The translations under genes and the position numbers were made by a program. The notes under the pieces are model-generated. The model was not told the origin of the DNA. It ran no database searches and saw only the letters and a list, made by a program, of their open reading frames with translations. Shown piece by piece: positions 35,227-43,779 of a stretch of DNA of 64,000 nucleotides. Location of the stretch: positions 7,832,501 to 7,896,500 of the forward strand of contig NZ_CP012109.1 in the NCBI RefSeq assembly GCF_000280925.3, read 5' to 3'. The DNA comes from Myxococcus hansupus (GTDB lineage: Bacteria; Myxococcota; Myxococcia; Myxococcales; Myxococcaceae). The stretch's first letter is position 1; every line of letters begins with the position of its first letter.

Positions 35227-37809
35227 TCAAGCGGCGAAGTATTTGTGCCCCCTTCGAATCACCGCTCCCCGTGCGGACAACAGGGTGAGCGCCTCCTGGG
35301 CGAGCTCCGAGGGGGCCGAGAGCGCGACTGCCAGCTCGACGAGCGAGCGGCCACGCACGGCCATGCGGACCTCGGTCAGCATCTGGGTGCAGAGTGCTTC
35401 CACGGGGGACACGCTGGAGCGCGCGGGTGCCGGACGGGCGGGCTCGGGGGCGCGGGGCGCGGGGGTGGACTGGCCCGGCACGGCGCCCATGGCGACGAGG
35501 GCCGCCTGGACGGGAGACAGTCGAGCAGAAGGCGCGGGCGCCGGGGCTCGAGGTGCCGGCGTGGGGCCTGGAGCCTTGGCGGCGACCTGGGCCTGGGGCG
35601 GATTCCCCGGGGTGGCCGGGCGCTGCGCGGGTGCGGGGGCGCCGGCAGTGCGCGCCGGTGCACCGGGCCCAGCGACAGAGGGGCCACCCTGGGCCGAGCC
35701 CGGCGTGGACGCGGGGGCGCCGCGAGCGGAACTCGCGTTGGCGGGTGCCACGGCTCCAGGTACGGGGGTCCCGCCGGAGCCGGTCCGCGCAGGCGTCGAG
35801 GACGGCCCGCCCGTAACCTGCGGCGGGGAGGCAGCGCCCTGCGTGGCCGCGGCAGCACCAGCGCCGTGAGGCACGTTGCTCGGAGCAGCCCGAGCCTGCG
35901 TCACAGCGCCTGCGCCGTTCTGGGGGGCACGCGCCTGCGACATAGGCGCCGCGCCTTGCACCCCACCAGCCTGAGCGACGTGACCGTGAGATGCGGGCAC
36001 AGCGCCGTTCTGAGGGGCACGTGCCTGCGACATAGGCGCCGCGCCTTGCACCCCACCAGCCTGAGCGACGTGACCGTGAGATGCGGGCACAGCGCCTTGC
36101 ACAGCGCCGTTCTGAGGGGCACGCGCCTGAGCCACGGGCGCCGCGCCTTGCACTCCACCAGTCTGAGCAACATGCCCGTGCGACGTGGCCACCGCGCCTT
36201 GAATTCCACCGGCCTGAAGCGCACGTGCCTGAGGCGCCGTCACCGCGCCAGGAACCACACCGCCGGGCGCGTTCAGCGCCTGCGCGGACACCGGCGCACC
36301 AATCGCCGCCTGGCGGACCCCTGCGCCCACGGCCGCGACGGCATACGCGGGCTGTTCCACCACCGCCTGGACGTGAACCGCCTCCGGCGCCACGGCAACC
36401 ACCGGTGCCACGGCCTGCGTCACCGCTCGGGGCTCCTCCAGCCGCGCTCGCACGGGCTTCACGGGCAGCGTCGCCAGCCGGCGAATCTCCCGGCGGCGGT
36501 GCGTGTCGTCCAGGGACACCACGGCGGAGACATCCTGCCCCAGGATGCGCGACAGGCTCTGCGCCGCGGCCTTGCGCACGCGCACCTCCCGGTCACCCAG
36601 CGCCCCCAGCAGCAACGTGCGCGCGCTCTCTCCACTGCCCGCGCCCAGCGCCAGCGCCGCGAGGGCGCGCGCTTCCGGGTCCGCGTCGTGGATGGCCTCT
36701 TCACCCAGCCGCCGCGCCGTCTCGCCTTCCAGCCCCAGCGCCAGCAGCGACGCCCGGCGCCGCACCGAACGGTCCGAGTCCTTCATCGCCTGCGCCAGAT
36801 GCGGCGCCGCGTCCTTCGGCGCCAGCGTCAGCAGCGCCTTGAGCGCCGCGATGCGAACCTCGGGCACCGGCGACGCCAGCAGCGGCGACACCACCGAAGC
36901 GCCCTCTTCCTGGCACAGCGACGCGAACGCCTGGAGCAGCGCCACCTGCGCCGTCGGGTCCGTCTCCGCGTGCAGCGCCGACGCCAGCGCGGGCGCCGCG
37001 GCTGACTGCGACAACGCCTTCAGCCGCTCCGCCGCGCGCACCCGGGCCGCCGAGTCCTGCGCCGACAGCTCGCGGATGGAGAACCCGAAGAGCGTCTCAT
37101 CGGTCCCCCCGCCAAACCCCGCGTGCGAGGACAGCTCCGCATGCTGCGCCGCGCTCACGCCCAGCCGGCCCGCCTGGAGGAACCGCTGCGCCTCGCGCGC
37201 CACCGGCGACAGGCCGTCCCCGTCGACAGTCGGCGCCACGGGCGGCTCGCTCACCGGCGCGGGCGTCATCAGCGTCGCCGGGGCGACCGTCTCCCGCAGC
37301 GCCACCGACGAGCCGCGCGTGGGGACCACGAGCCCGCGCGCGACCGGCCCGTTCTCACCGCGCAGGATGACCTCGCTGCGGAGCTGCGAGATGAACGAAG
37401 CCAGGTCCAACCCCAGGTCGTCGTCCTCGTCGTCCCGCTCCTGGGCGGTCGCACGGATGCGGCCGACGTCCAGGAGCTTGTCCATCATCTGGTTCCGCTC
37501 GGCGCGCATGACCTGGTTGAGCCGGTTGAGCTCCTCGCGCTCCGCCTGGAGGCGGCCCACGCGGACTTCCAGCTCCGCCACCTCACGGCGTAGGCCCAGC
37601 TCGCGCTGATGCGTCTCCGCCACCTCGCGCTTGAGGTGCTCCATCTCCTCGCGTGTCGAAGCCAGCTCGCTGTGGAGCTGTTGGGCACGCGCCTCGAAGT
37701 AGACGATCTTTTCGAGTGCGCTCTTGAGCAGCGCGTCCGGACGCTCGTCGCTCACGACCTCAACAGCCTCCCCGCGAGGCACGCGGCGCGGCCTGCGGAT
37801 CCGAGTCAC
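35227..37809 (-). CDS. pomY: Cell-division positioning protein PomY, repeat-expanded
   Basis: An 860-residue protein from a GTG. N-terminal coiled coil (about 25-125: EKIVYFEARAQQLHSELAS ...), a HEAT-repeat block (about 260-450: AAAPALASALHAETDPTAQV, EVRIAALKALLTLAPKDAAP), then a long Ala/Pro/Gly/Gln-rich region (about 460-790) and a helical C-terminus ending RGAVIRRGHKYFAA. This is the coiled coil-HEAT-Pro-rich plan of PomY, which activates PomZ and bridges to FtsZ. M. xanthus PomY is about 680 residues; the excess lies in the low-complexity part, which holds tandem repeats of 30-34 residues. Confidence 0.92.
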   Translation of the reverse strand: MTRIRRPRRVPRGEAVEVVSDERPDALLKSALEKIVYFEARAQQLHSELASTREEMEHLKREVAETHQRELGLRREVAELEVRVGRLQAEREELNRLNQVMRAERNQMMDKLLDVGRIRATAQERDDEDDDLGLDLASFISQLRSEVILRGENGPVARGLVVPTRGSSVALRETVAPATLMTPAPVSEPPVAPTVDGDGLSPVAREAQRFLQAGRLGVSAAQHAELSSHAGFGGGTDETLFGFSIRELSAQDSAARVRAAERLKALSQSAAAPALASALHAETDPTAQVALLQAFASLCQEEGASVVSPLLASPVPEVRIAALKALLTLAPKDAAPHLAQAMKDSDRSVRRRASLLALGLEGETARRLGEEAIHDADPEARALAALALGAGSGESARTLLLGALGDREVRVRKAAAQSLSRILGQDVSAVVSLDDTHRRREIRRLATLPVKPVRARLEEPRAVTQAVAPVVAVAPEAVHVQAVVEQPAYAVAAVGAGVRQAAIGAPVSAQALNAPGGVVPGAVTAPQARALQAGGIQGAVATSHGHVAQTGGVQGAAPVAQARAPQNGAVQGAVPASHGHVAQAGGVQGAAPMSQARAPQNGAVPASHGHVAQAGGVQGAAPMSQARAPQNGAGAVTQARAAPSNVPHGAGAAAATQGAASPPQVTGGPSSTPARTGSGGTPVPGAVAPANASSARGAPASTPGSAQGGPSVAGPGAPARTAGAPAPAQRPATPGNPPQAQVAAKAPGPTPAPRAPAPAPSARLSPVQAALVAMGAVPGQSTPAPRAPEPARPAPARSSVSPVEALCTQMLTEVRMAVRGRSLVELAVALSAPSELAQEALTLLSARGAVIRRGHKYFAA
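35910..36231 (-). repeat. Tandem repeats inside pomY (90-102 bp units)
   Basis: Three full units and a fragment. Encoded units follow QARAxQNGA-(VQGA)-V, then PASHGHVAQAGGVQGAAP. The two copies starting near 35915 and 36004 are almost identical at DNA level (90-bp period). The next, at 36106, carries 12 extra bp (VQGA), and a fourth is more diverged. The periods are multiples of three, so the reading frame is kept. Near-identity implies recent duplication or homogenisation. Confidence 0.85.
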
Positions 37810-37828
37810 CGGGGGTTTGTTCCGGATT

Positions 37829-37844
37829 CCCGGTACCTACCGGG
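37829..37844. promoter_or_regulatory. Inverted repeat just upstream of pomY
   Basis: CCCGGTACCTACCGGG is a 7-bp perfect inverted repeat around CC, 20 bp upstream of the pomY GTG. It may be an operator or a 5' leader hairpin close to the ribosome-binding site. Its role is inferred from position only. Confidence 0.45.
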
Positions 37845-37982
37845 GCGCCCACCCTACGTCAGACGTCCTCATTTCGTAAACCACGGAAACACCAAGGCTT
37901 TTTCCAACCCGTCCCGGCCCGCCATTGACAACGTCGCCCGGGCCGAATTTTCGGCTTCCGCGCGATTCCGAGGCGGCTCGCG

Positions 37983-37994
37983 GACACATGTGTC
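37983..37994. promoter_or_regulatory. Perfect 12-bp palindrome
   Basis: GACACATGTGTC in the pomY/XRE intergenic region. Short perfect palindromes of this kind often bind dimeric regulators; the divergent XRE-family protein is the nearest candidate. No further support. Confidence 0.35.
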
Positions 37995-38176
37995 GCGGGG
38001 GGTTGAAGCGCACGATTCCGGACGCTCCAACAGGCCCTCCCGGAAGCCCCGGAATGTCAGACCCCGCTCGTAATCTGTGTTCCACGAGGCACCCAACGGA
38101 CGTCACTTCTCCCCGGAGCCTCTCCGCCTCGATGCGGGGGGACGAAGCCCTCTTTTCGACAGGTTTCCCGCACGCC

Positions 38177-38542
38177 ATGGAACAACGACTGGCAACCCTC
38201 ATTGGAAACGCGGTCCGCGCGGCGCGACAACGGTTGGAGCTGACACAGGCCGACGTGGCCGAGCGCGTTGGCATCGCCACCGAGGTGTATGGCCGCCTGG
38301 AGCGTGGTCACATGCTCCCCAGCGTCCGCACGCTGCGCAAGCTCTGCCTGGTGCTCAACTGCTCGTCCGACGTGCTGCTCGGCATGGCCGGCGCGGGCAT
38401 CGAAGGCGCGCCTTCGCTCGCGGAGGACCCCCCGGAATACCGCGAGCGCCCTGAAGTCCGCCGCCTGCTGCGCACGGTGCGAAAGCTCGACGCACCGCGC
38501 CTGCGCCTGCTCGGACAGGTAGCGCACGCGCTCGAGACGTAG
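38177..38542 (+). CDS. XRE-family helix-turn-helix regulator
   Basis: A 121-residue protein. The Cro/C1-type HTH spans about 10-65: VRAARQRLELTQADVAERVG, then IATEVYGRLERGHMLPSVRTLR. A helical tail follows (about 80-121). ATG 38177 (MEQRLATLIG) gives the normal distance to the HTH. It is divergent from the pomYZX unit and shares its upstream region, so local regulation is possible but unproven. Confidence 0.88.
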   Translation: MEQRLATLIGNAVRAARQRLELTQADVAERVGIATEVYGRLERGHMLPSVRTLRKLCLVLNCSSDVLLGMAGAGIEGAPSLAEDPPEYRERPEVRRLLRTVRKLDAPRLRLLGQVAHALET

Positions 38543-38687
38543 CGAGCCGAAGCGGACCCGGTCAGGGGCCGTAGACACCCTGGCCGGGACGTGAGGGGTG
38601 GGGAGGGACGGACGGATTGCGCCCTGGCGCAAGCGCTTGGCGCGTGGAGTGAAGCAGCCGCGACGAGGGGGGCGTACTGAATGCTTC

Positions 38688-39587
38688 ATGACCCCCGTCC
38701 GCCCCTCCCCCCCTTCCGCCGACCTGCCGCAGCTCGCGGTGCATGCGCTGTGGTGGTGCTGGTTCCCGGCGTTCATCCTGAGCTGGGACGCGCTGCCCAC
38801 CGAGGGGCGGTGGGGCATGTGCGTGCTGGGTTGGGCGATTGGCTTCTGGAACTACGCCGTCCTGCACAACCACATGCATCTGGCCATCGTCCGGCCCCGG
38901 CTGGGGAACTGGGTGGTGTCCCGGACGCTGGGCATGGCGTGTGGGTTCCCCTTCCGCGGCTATTACATCCACCACCTCAACCACCACCGCTTCGACGACG
39001 GACCCGGGGATTGGGGCCGCCGCCGCCCCGGTGAGCGGGTGTTCCGCTACTGCCTGCGCTCGGCGCTGACGCCGTGGCTGTGGCCGTACGAGACGCTGGG
39101 CCATGTCTGGCGCTGGGCCAAGAAGAAGAACCAGCGGCTGGAGCTGGCGGTGGACTTCCTGCTGGTGGACGGCCTGCTGCTGGCGATGGTGGTGTGGAAG
39201 CCCGCGCTGGGACTGGCCTGGTGGGCGGTTTTGCTGGTGACGCAATTCTGCATCCACTGGCTCAACCTGGCGGCCCACTTCGAAACCAACTCGGAGAAGA
39301 AGGACTCCCTGGGGACCACGTCCTACTCGGCCTTCTACAACCGTTGGTTCTTCAACGCGGGCTATCATCAGGCCCACCACCTGAAGCCCCAGGTGCCCTG
39401 GTACGAGCTCCCGGCCCTCACGGAGAAGCTCGCCGGCACGGCCAGGGTGCGTCCGGAGCTGACAACCGAGCTTTCTCCCATCAATCCGTTGTGGGTCGCC
39501 CGGGTGGCGAAGCGCTATTCTGCCAAGCCGTGCGATCGGCAGACGGAGTCGAAGATTACCTCCGGGACCCCTACGGCCGTTATCTAG
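38688..39587 (+). CDS. Fatty acid desaturase-family membrane enzyme
   Basis: A 299-residue integral membrane di-iron enzyme. Three histidine boxes are present: HNHMH (60-64), HHLNHH (95-100) and YHQAHH (about 224-229), separated by membrane helices. They bind the two irons that oxidise C-H bonds of a lipid chain or related compound. The exact substrate (acyl chain, carotenoid or other) cannot be read. The 3' end overlaps the next gene by 58 nt in another frame. Confidence 0.9.
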   Translation: MTPVRPSPPSADLPQLAVHALWWCWFPAFILSWDALPTEGRWGMCVLGWAIGFWNYAVLHNHMHLAIVRPRLGNWVVSRTLGMACGFPFRGYYIHHLNHHRFDDGPGDWGRRRPGERVFRYCLRSALTPWLWPYETLGHVWRWAKKKNQRLELAVDFLLVDGLLLAMVVWKPALGLAWWAVLLVTQFCIHWLNLAAHFETNSEKKDSLGTTSYSAFYNRWFFNAGYHQAHHLKPQVPWYELPALTEKLAGTARVRPELTTELSPINPLWVARVAKRYSAKPCDRQTESKITSGTPTAVI

Positions 39588-40441
39588 CCGGGGAGAGCTT
39601 CCTCCACTGGTACGCCTCGGCGGACCTGTGCGGCTTCGTCATCTGGGGCCGCCCCGGAGAGGCCCAGGTGCGCCGGCTCGTCCAGGTGCTGGACGTGGAG
39701 CTCGCTCCCGCCAGGCCCCATGCCTCGCTGGTGGACGCGCGCAGGCTGGAGGCCGCCGACCCCATGGCCTTCGCGGCCCTGGTCAAATACATGCAGCCCC
39801 GGGAGAAGGCCTTCAGCACGTCGGTGCTGAAACAGGCGCTGGTGCGTCCCGAAGGCGTGGTGGGCGCGGTGGTGGGCGGCTTCTACACGCTGCTGTCCGG
39901 GGCCTACCCCAGCCGCGCCTTCACCGGGCCTGACGCGGCGTTGCAGTGGCTGGGGCAACCGGAGGCGGAGGCCGCGGCGCTGCTGGCGGAGCTCAACGGC
40001 CTGGTCGCGGAGGCCACCGGGCAGTCGCCGCTGCTGCGCGAGCTGCACCAGGTGATGCGCGCGAAGCTGCCGGAGGTGAACCTGTCGGACGTGGCCCGCG
40101 AGATGGGCATGTCCGAGCGGACGTTGCAGCGGCGCCTCAAAGAGGCCGACACGTCCTTCCAGGCGGAGCTGAACTCGGTGCAGGTGCGCATGGCGCAGAC
40201 GCTGCTCCGCGAGTCGAACATGAAGCTCACCGCGGTGGCGGTGGAGGTGGGCTGCGCGTCGCTCCAGCACTTCAGCAGCCTCTTCCGCAAGCTGGTGGGA
40301 GAGTCCCCCAGCGCCTGGCGCGACCGGCAGCAGCAGGGCGGTGGCGCCCCCGCGTCACGCGCCGCCTCCGAGGAAGAGGTGGCCGCCCCGCCCGCGGAGG
40401 CCACCGCGCCGGTGAGCCGCCCGCCCGAGGTGCCCGAATAA
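39530..40441 (+). CDS. AraC-family transcriptional regulator
   Basis: About 303 residues from a GTG inside the desaturase gene. No ATG lies near, and protein-like sequence (VRSADGVEDYLRDPYGRY) begins at this GTG, which supports it despite a weak ribosome-binding site. The N-terminal about 180 residues are a sensor part of unknown fold. The AraC DNA-binding domain is at about 185-265: VNLSDVAREMGMSERTLQRR and VAVEVGCASLQHFSSLFRKL. A Pro/Glu/Ala-rich tail ends the protein. Overlap with the desaturase suggests co-expression. Confidence 0.87.
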   Translation: MRSADGVEDYLRDPYGRYLAGESFLHWYASADLCGFVIWGRPGEAQVRRLVQVLDVELAPARPHASLVDARRLEAADPMAFAALVKYMQPREKAFSTSVLKQALVRPEGVVGAVVGGFYTLLSGAYPSRAFTGPDAALQWLGQPEAEAAALLAELNGLVAEATGQSPLLRELHQVMRAKLPEVNLSDVAREMGMSERTLQRRLKEADTSFQAELNSVQVRMAQTLLRESNMKLTAVAVEVGCASLQHFSSLFRKLVGESPSAWRDRQQQGGGAPASRAASEEEVAAPPAEATAPVSRPPEVPE

Positions 40442-40465
40442 CCTACCCACACCGACGTGGGCAGG
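40442..40465 (+). terminator. Hairpin after the AraC gene
   Basis: CCTACCCAC-ACCGAC-GTGGGCAGG, a 9-bp stem with one mismatch and a 6-nt loop, begins right after the stop codon. There is no T-run, so it is either an incomplete terminator or a 3'-end stabiliser. Confidence 0.4.
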
Positions 40466-40661
40466 GAGCGAGGAAGCCGTTGGCATCCAGAAATCCGAGC
40501 CAGCCACCACAGGCACTCAACATTCCCATACAGCGCCTAGCCCGAGGCGCGTCGCCTGGGGGTGCCGTACAAGTGTTTGACGGACCGGTAACGTCCCCCC
40601 ACGTCGCTGAGAAGTCCCAGGATTTCTGTTCTCAGGGAGATTCCTCACAGGCCTCCCTGGT

Positions 40662-40691
40662 TTGACAATAATTATCTCACGACACTACAAA
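40662..40691 (+). promoter_or_regulatory. Sigma70-like promoter upstream of 40727
   Basis: TTGACA (perfect -35), an 18-bp AT-rich spacer, then TACAAA (4 of 6 for the -10). The -10 ends 35 bp before the GTG of the next gene. AT-rich sequence here is exceptional for the window. The preceding stretch from 40607 also holds two short inverted repeats (CTGAGAA/TTCTCAG; CAGGGAG/CTCCCTG). Confidence 0.55.
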
Positions 40692-40726
40692 CTCTCATCA
40701 CGACGCCCACCGCAACGGCCCTTCCG

Positions 40727-41755
40727 GTGGCCTCGGAGCCGCCTCCCTTGACGCCCGGTCAATTACAGACAGCGCTGACGGACGCCATTCACCTGGCGCG
40801 ACAGGTGGACCTGCGCCGGTGCGAGGAGCAGGAGACGCCGCACCTGCTCCAGGAGACAGTCCCCGCGCTGCGGCAGGTGCTCCAGACGGGGGCCCAGGCG
40901 CTGGGCGCGGTCTGCGCCCACTACGAGTCGGAGGAGAACACCGACGCTGGCGCTGGCGAGGCGAGGCAGCGCATCGCGGACCTGGCCTTCGTCGCGCGGC
41001 TGGACCTGGGCGAGCGGCTGGAGCGCCTGAGCGCGATGACGGCGGCCGAGGCCCCGTGGAGCGTCATCGCCACGTGTGGGAGCGCGCGGCGGCGGCTGTT
41101 CAAGTGCGCGGCGGCGGTGGAGCGCGCCCTGTGCGAGCTGGAGGGCCTGTCCCCGAAGCTGGAGGGACTGCTCACCCAGGAGCTGAAGCGCTCGCTGAAG
41201 GTCCGGCAGGCCTACGTGCTGTTCCGCCGGGGGCTGCTGACGCGCACGGAGCCGACGGCCGCGTTTATGGCGCCCGTGCTGCGCCGCGCCGCGATGTGCT
41301 TCTCCGAGCTGACGGGCAAGGACGTCTACGAGGACCTGCGAATCGAGGACCGCACCGAGCTGCGGCGGCTGCAGGCGGCGGTGCTCGCGTGGCTGCGGGG
41401 CCAGGACGGCCATGCCTTCGATTCCGGCCGGCGGCTGTGGCAGGACATCGCGGTGTTCGCCGAGCTGCTGACGCAGGTGAACCTCCGCCCCGAGCTGCGT
41501 GAACACGACGGCGCGCTGCTGGAAGCGCTGCTGCGGCGGATGGAACGCGACGCCACGCTGAGCCCCGAAACACTGGCAGAGCTCGCGCGTCCGCTGCTGG
41601 GCGTGGATGACATGCTCGATGACTGCATCGAGAACCCCACCGCCGTGGAGCGCACGGAGTGGCGGGAGACGCTGGAGCGACTGGCTCCGAATCTCCTGGG
41701 AGGACACGCCAGCCCGCCTCCGCCCGGCTCCGACACGCTGTTCGCCGACCGCTGA
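40727..41755 (+). CDS. Hypothetical helical protein
   Basis: A 342-residue protein from a GTG behind the promoter-like TTGACA site. It looks all-helical and charged, with no signal peptide or membrane segment: LTDAIHLARQVDLRRCEEQE, LDLGERLERLSAM, LLEALLRRMERDATLSPETL. The C-terminus is Pro-rich. A small ABC ATPase gene follows after 36 nt, so the two may be co-transcribed. No family recognised. Confidence 0.8.
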   Translation: MASEPPPLTPGQLQTALTDAIHLARQVDLRRCEEQETPHLLQETVPALRQVLQTGAQALGAVCAHYESEENTDAGAGEARQRIADLAFVARLDLGERLERLSAMTAAEAPWSVIATCGSARRRLFKCAAAVERALCELEGLSPKLEGLLTQELKRSLKVRQAYVLFRRGLLTRTEPTAAFMAPVLRRAAMCFSELTGKDVYEDLRIEDRTELRRLQAAVLAWLRGQDGHAFDSGRRLWQDIAVFAELLTQVNLRPELREHDGALLEALLRRMERDATLSPETLAELARPLLGVDDMLDDCIENPTAVERTEWRETLERLAPNLLGGHASPPPPGSDTLFADR

Positions 41756-41791
41756 ACGCCGTCCCCCTGGCCTCGAAAGGAGCGCCGCGCC

Positions 41792-42448
41792 GTGATTCAA
41801 GCCAGGAATCTGGGCGCCGGCTATGGGCCCCGGGCGGTGTTGGCGAAGCTCTCCTTCGGCCTGCCCTGGCGAAGAACCAGCGTGGTGCTGGGCCCGGGTG
41901 GCAGTGGCAAGAGCACCCTGCTGCGCGCGCTGGTCAACGGCCGCAGTGGTGACGGCGCGGACTTCTGGGTGCGAGGGGAGCTGGCCCTCCCCGTCTCGGC
42001 GCAAGCGGTGGTGCCACAATCGCGGCCCTCGGAGCACCGCTGTCTGGGCGAGCTGCTCGGCGACGACGCGCGGCGAACGCTGGAGTCCGTCTGGGCCTGC
42101 GCGCCCGCGGCGGCGGCACGGCTGGACCGGCTGCGCGAGCGGCCCGTGACGCTGCTGCCCGAAGGCCTGTGGCGACTGGCCCTGCTCACGGTCGCCGTCG
42201 CCAGCCGGGCGCCGCTGGTGCTGCTGGACGAACCCGAGGTGGGACTCACGGGAGATGGGGTCCGGTGGCTCGCGCGCCGGCTGCTGATGCTGCGCGCCGA
42301 GCGCACCGTGGTGCTCGTCACCCAGCACCTCCCCCTGGCGCGCATGGTGGCGGACCACGTGTTGCTCATCGACGACGGTGTCCTCGTGGAAGAGGCCTCG
42401 CCCCGGGACTTCTTCGACGAGCCCGCCACCTCCCGCCGCGCGGGGTGA
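41792..42448 (+). CDS. Single-domain ABC-type ATPase lacking a canonical signature
   Basis: A 218-residue nucleotide-binding subunit. Walker A GPGGSGKST with K40, Q-loop near Q76, Walker B LVLLDEPEVG with D146/E147, and H-loop H179 are present. Where LSGGQ is expected (about 121-127) the sequence reads LLPEGLW, so the signature is degenerate. No permease gene is adjacent; the upstream partner is the helical protein at 40727. It may act in trans with another transporter, or as a non-transport ATPase. GTG start; 2 nt from the convergent kinase stop. Confidence 0.86.
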   Translation: MIQARNLGAGYGPRAVLAKLSFGLPWRRTSVVLGPGGSGKSTLLRALVNGRSGDGADFWVRGELALPVSAQAVVPQSRPSEHRCLGELLGDDARRTLESVWACAPAAAARLDRLRERPVTLLPEGLWRLALLTVAVASRAPLVLLDEPEVGLTGDGVRWLARRLLMLRAERTVVLVTQHLPLARMVADHVLLIDDGVLVEEASPRDFFDEPATSRRAG

Positions 42449-42450
42449 CG

Positions 42451-43779
42451 TCAGGCGGCGGGGAGGGGCGCCGGCCGCAGGTTGAGCACGAAGCGGACGC
42501 CGCCCTCGGGAGGGTTCTCCGCCGACAGGGTGCCGCCCACGCGCTCCACCTGGTCGCGGCACACCGACAGCGCCAGCCCGGCGGCCTTGGCGCGGGAGAA
42601 CGTGAAGAAGGGCTCGAAGAGGCGCGGCAGCACGGCCTCGGGGAAGCCCGGACCGTTGTCCTCCACCTCCAGCCGCACGCCGTCCTGGGACGCGTGCGCG
42701 CGAAGGACGATGCGGCCCGGGCGGCGGGGCTGCGCGGCATCCACCGCCTGCGCCGCGTTGACGAGCAGCTTCACCAGCACCTCCACCAGCCGCCCCAGGC
42801 CCATGCGCACGCGCGGCAGGTCCGGCGCCACGTCCTCCACCAGCTCGCTCAGGCCTCGCAGCTCCGCGGACGCCAGCCAGCGCGCCTTCGCCAGCGCCTC
42901 CGCCACCGCGCAGGCATCGTCGTCCTGCGCGTTGGTGCGCGAGAAGTGGCGAAGCTCCGTGACGATGTGCTGGATGCGCAGCACGCCCTGCTGCGTCTCG
43001 TCCACCACACGCCGCAAGTCCTCCAGGTCCGGCGTGGGCTCGCGCAGCTCCTCCTCGATGTAGCCCAGGTTGGCCTTCACGTAGGACAGCGGGTTGTTCA
43101 CCTGATGCGCCACGCCCGCCGCGAGCTGCCCCACCAGGGCCAGCCGCGCCATCTCCGCGCGGTGGAGGTCCGCCTGGGCGCGCAGGCGCTCGCTCTCCGC
43201 CAGCCGCTCCAGCGCCACCAGCCGCTCCTGGTCCGCCGCGCGCTCCGCGTCTCGCAGCCGGCGGAACGTCTGCGAGCCGAGCACGGACACCCACGCGACG
43301 AACACGAAGGACAGGCCCTGCGACACCGTCGCCTGCCACGTCGCGCCCGACGCCCAGCTCACCCACAACAGACACACCAGCGTCAGGACACACGCCACCT
43401 GCGTCGGCCGCCGATGCCCCGGGGTGAAGACACAGATGATGAGCGGCACCGCGTACAGCGAGGGGAAGAAGGGGCTGACGATTCCGCCGGTGAACTGGAT
43501 GTCCAGCGTGAGCCCGGCGAGGCTGACGACGGCCGCCGCCATGCCGATGTTCCGGGGCGACCACCAGCCCGCCCCCACCGCGATGCCGAGGAAGATGAAC
43601 GCGGCGCACCAGCCCAGGTGAACCCAGTACATCTCCGGGACGACGCGGCCGAGCGTCAGCGGCTGCATGACGAGCGACAGCGCGAGCACCACCGCACACA
43701 GGATGAAGTTGCGGCGCCGCAGTTGGAGTTGCGACTCCAGCTCGGGAGGCGAGGTGGCGGAGAGCGTGGCCGGGCGCAC
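42451..43779 (-). CDS. Membrane sensor histidine kinase
   Basis: A 442-residue kinase. GTG start with AGGA upstream. Four to six membrane helices (about 22-175: ILCAVVLALSLVM, LGWCAAFIFLGIAVG, LTLVCLLWVSWASG). A coiled-coil linker follows, then the phospho-acceptor His225 in GVAHQVNNPLSYVKANL; Q replaces the common E after His. HATPase motifs are LLVNAAQAV (N box) and EDNGPGFP. The helix-only sensor lacks a periplasmic domain, so it may sense within the membrane or an associated protein. No response regulator adjacent. Confidence 0.92.
   Translation of the reverse strand: MRPATLSATSPPELESQLQLRRRNFILCAVVLALSLVMQPLTLGRVVPEMYWVHLGWCAAFIFLGIAVGAGWWSPRNIGMAAAVVSLAGLTLDIQFTGGIVSPFFPSLYAVPLIICVFTPGHRRPTQVACVLTLVCLLWVSWASGATWQATVSQGLSFVFVAWVSVLGSQTFRRLRDAERAADQERLVALERLAESERLRAQADLHRAEMARLALVGQLAAGVAHQVNNPLSYVKANLGYIEEELREPTPDLEDLRRVVDETQQGVLRIQHIVTELRHFSRTNAQDDDACAVAEALAKARWLASAELRGLSELVEDVAPDLPRVRMGLGRLVEVLVKLLVNAAQAVDAAQPRRPGRIVLRAHASQDGVRLEVEDNGPGFPEAVLPRLFEPFFTFSRAKAAGLALSVCRDQVERVGGTLSAENPPEGGVRFVLNLRPAPLPAA

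Larger units (their letters stand above)
37810..38176. other. Divergent intergenic region between pomY and an XRE regulator
   Basis: 367 bp without a supported gene. It must hold the promoters of the pomYZX unit (minus) and the XRE gene (plus). I see a 16-bp inverted repeat at 37829, a perfect 12-bp palindrome at 37983, and an AT-richer stretch around 37870-37910. No convincing -35/-10 pair could be fixed on either strand. Confidence 0.6.

Noticed and set aside
35161-37005. A plus-strand open frame with Arg/Gly/His repeats
   Set aside because: It is the reverse strand of pomY; its repeats only mirror the pomY repeats.
40607-40659. Two overlapping inverted repeats as a small RNA gene
   Set aside because: CTGAGAA/TTCTCAG and CAGGGAG/CTCCCTG are short, and nothing else marks an RNA gene.
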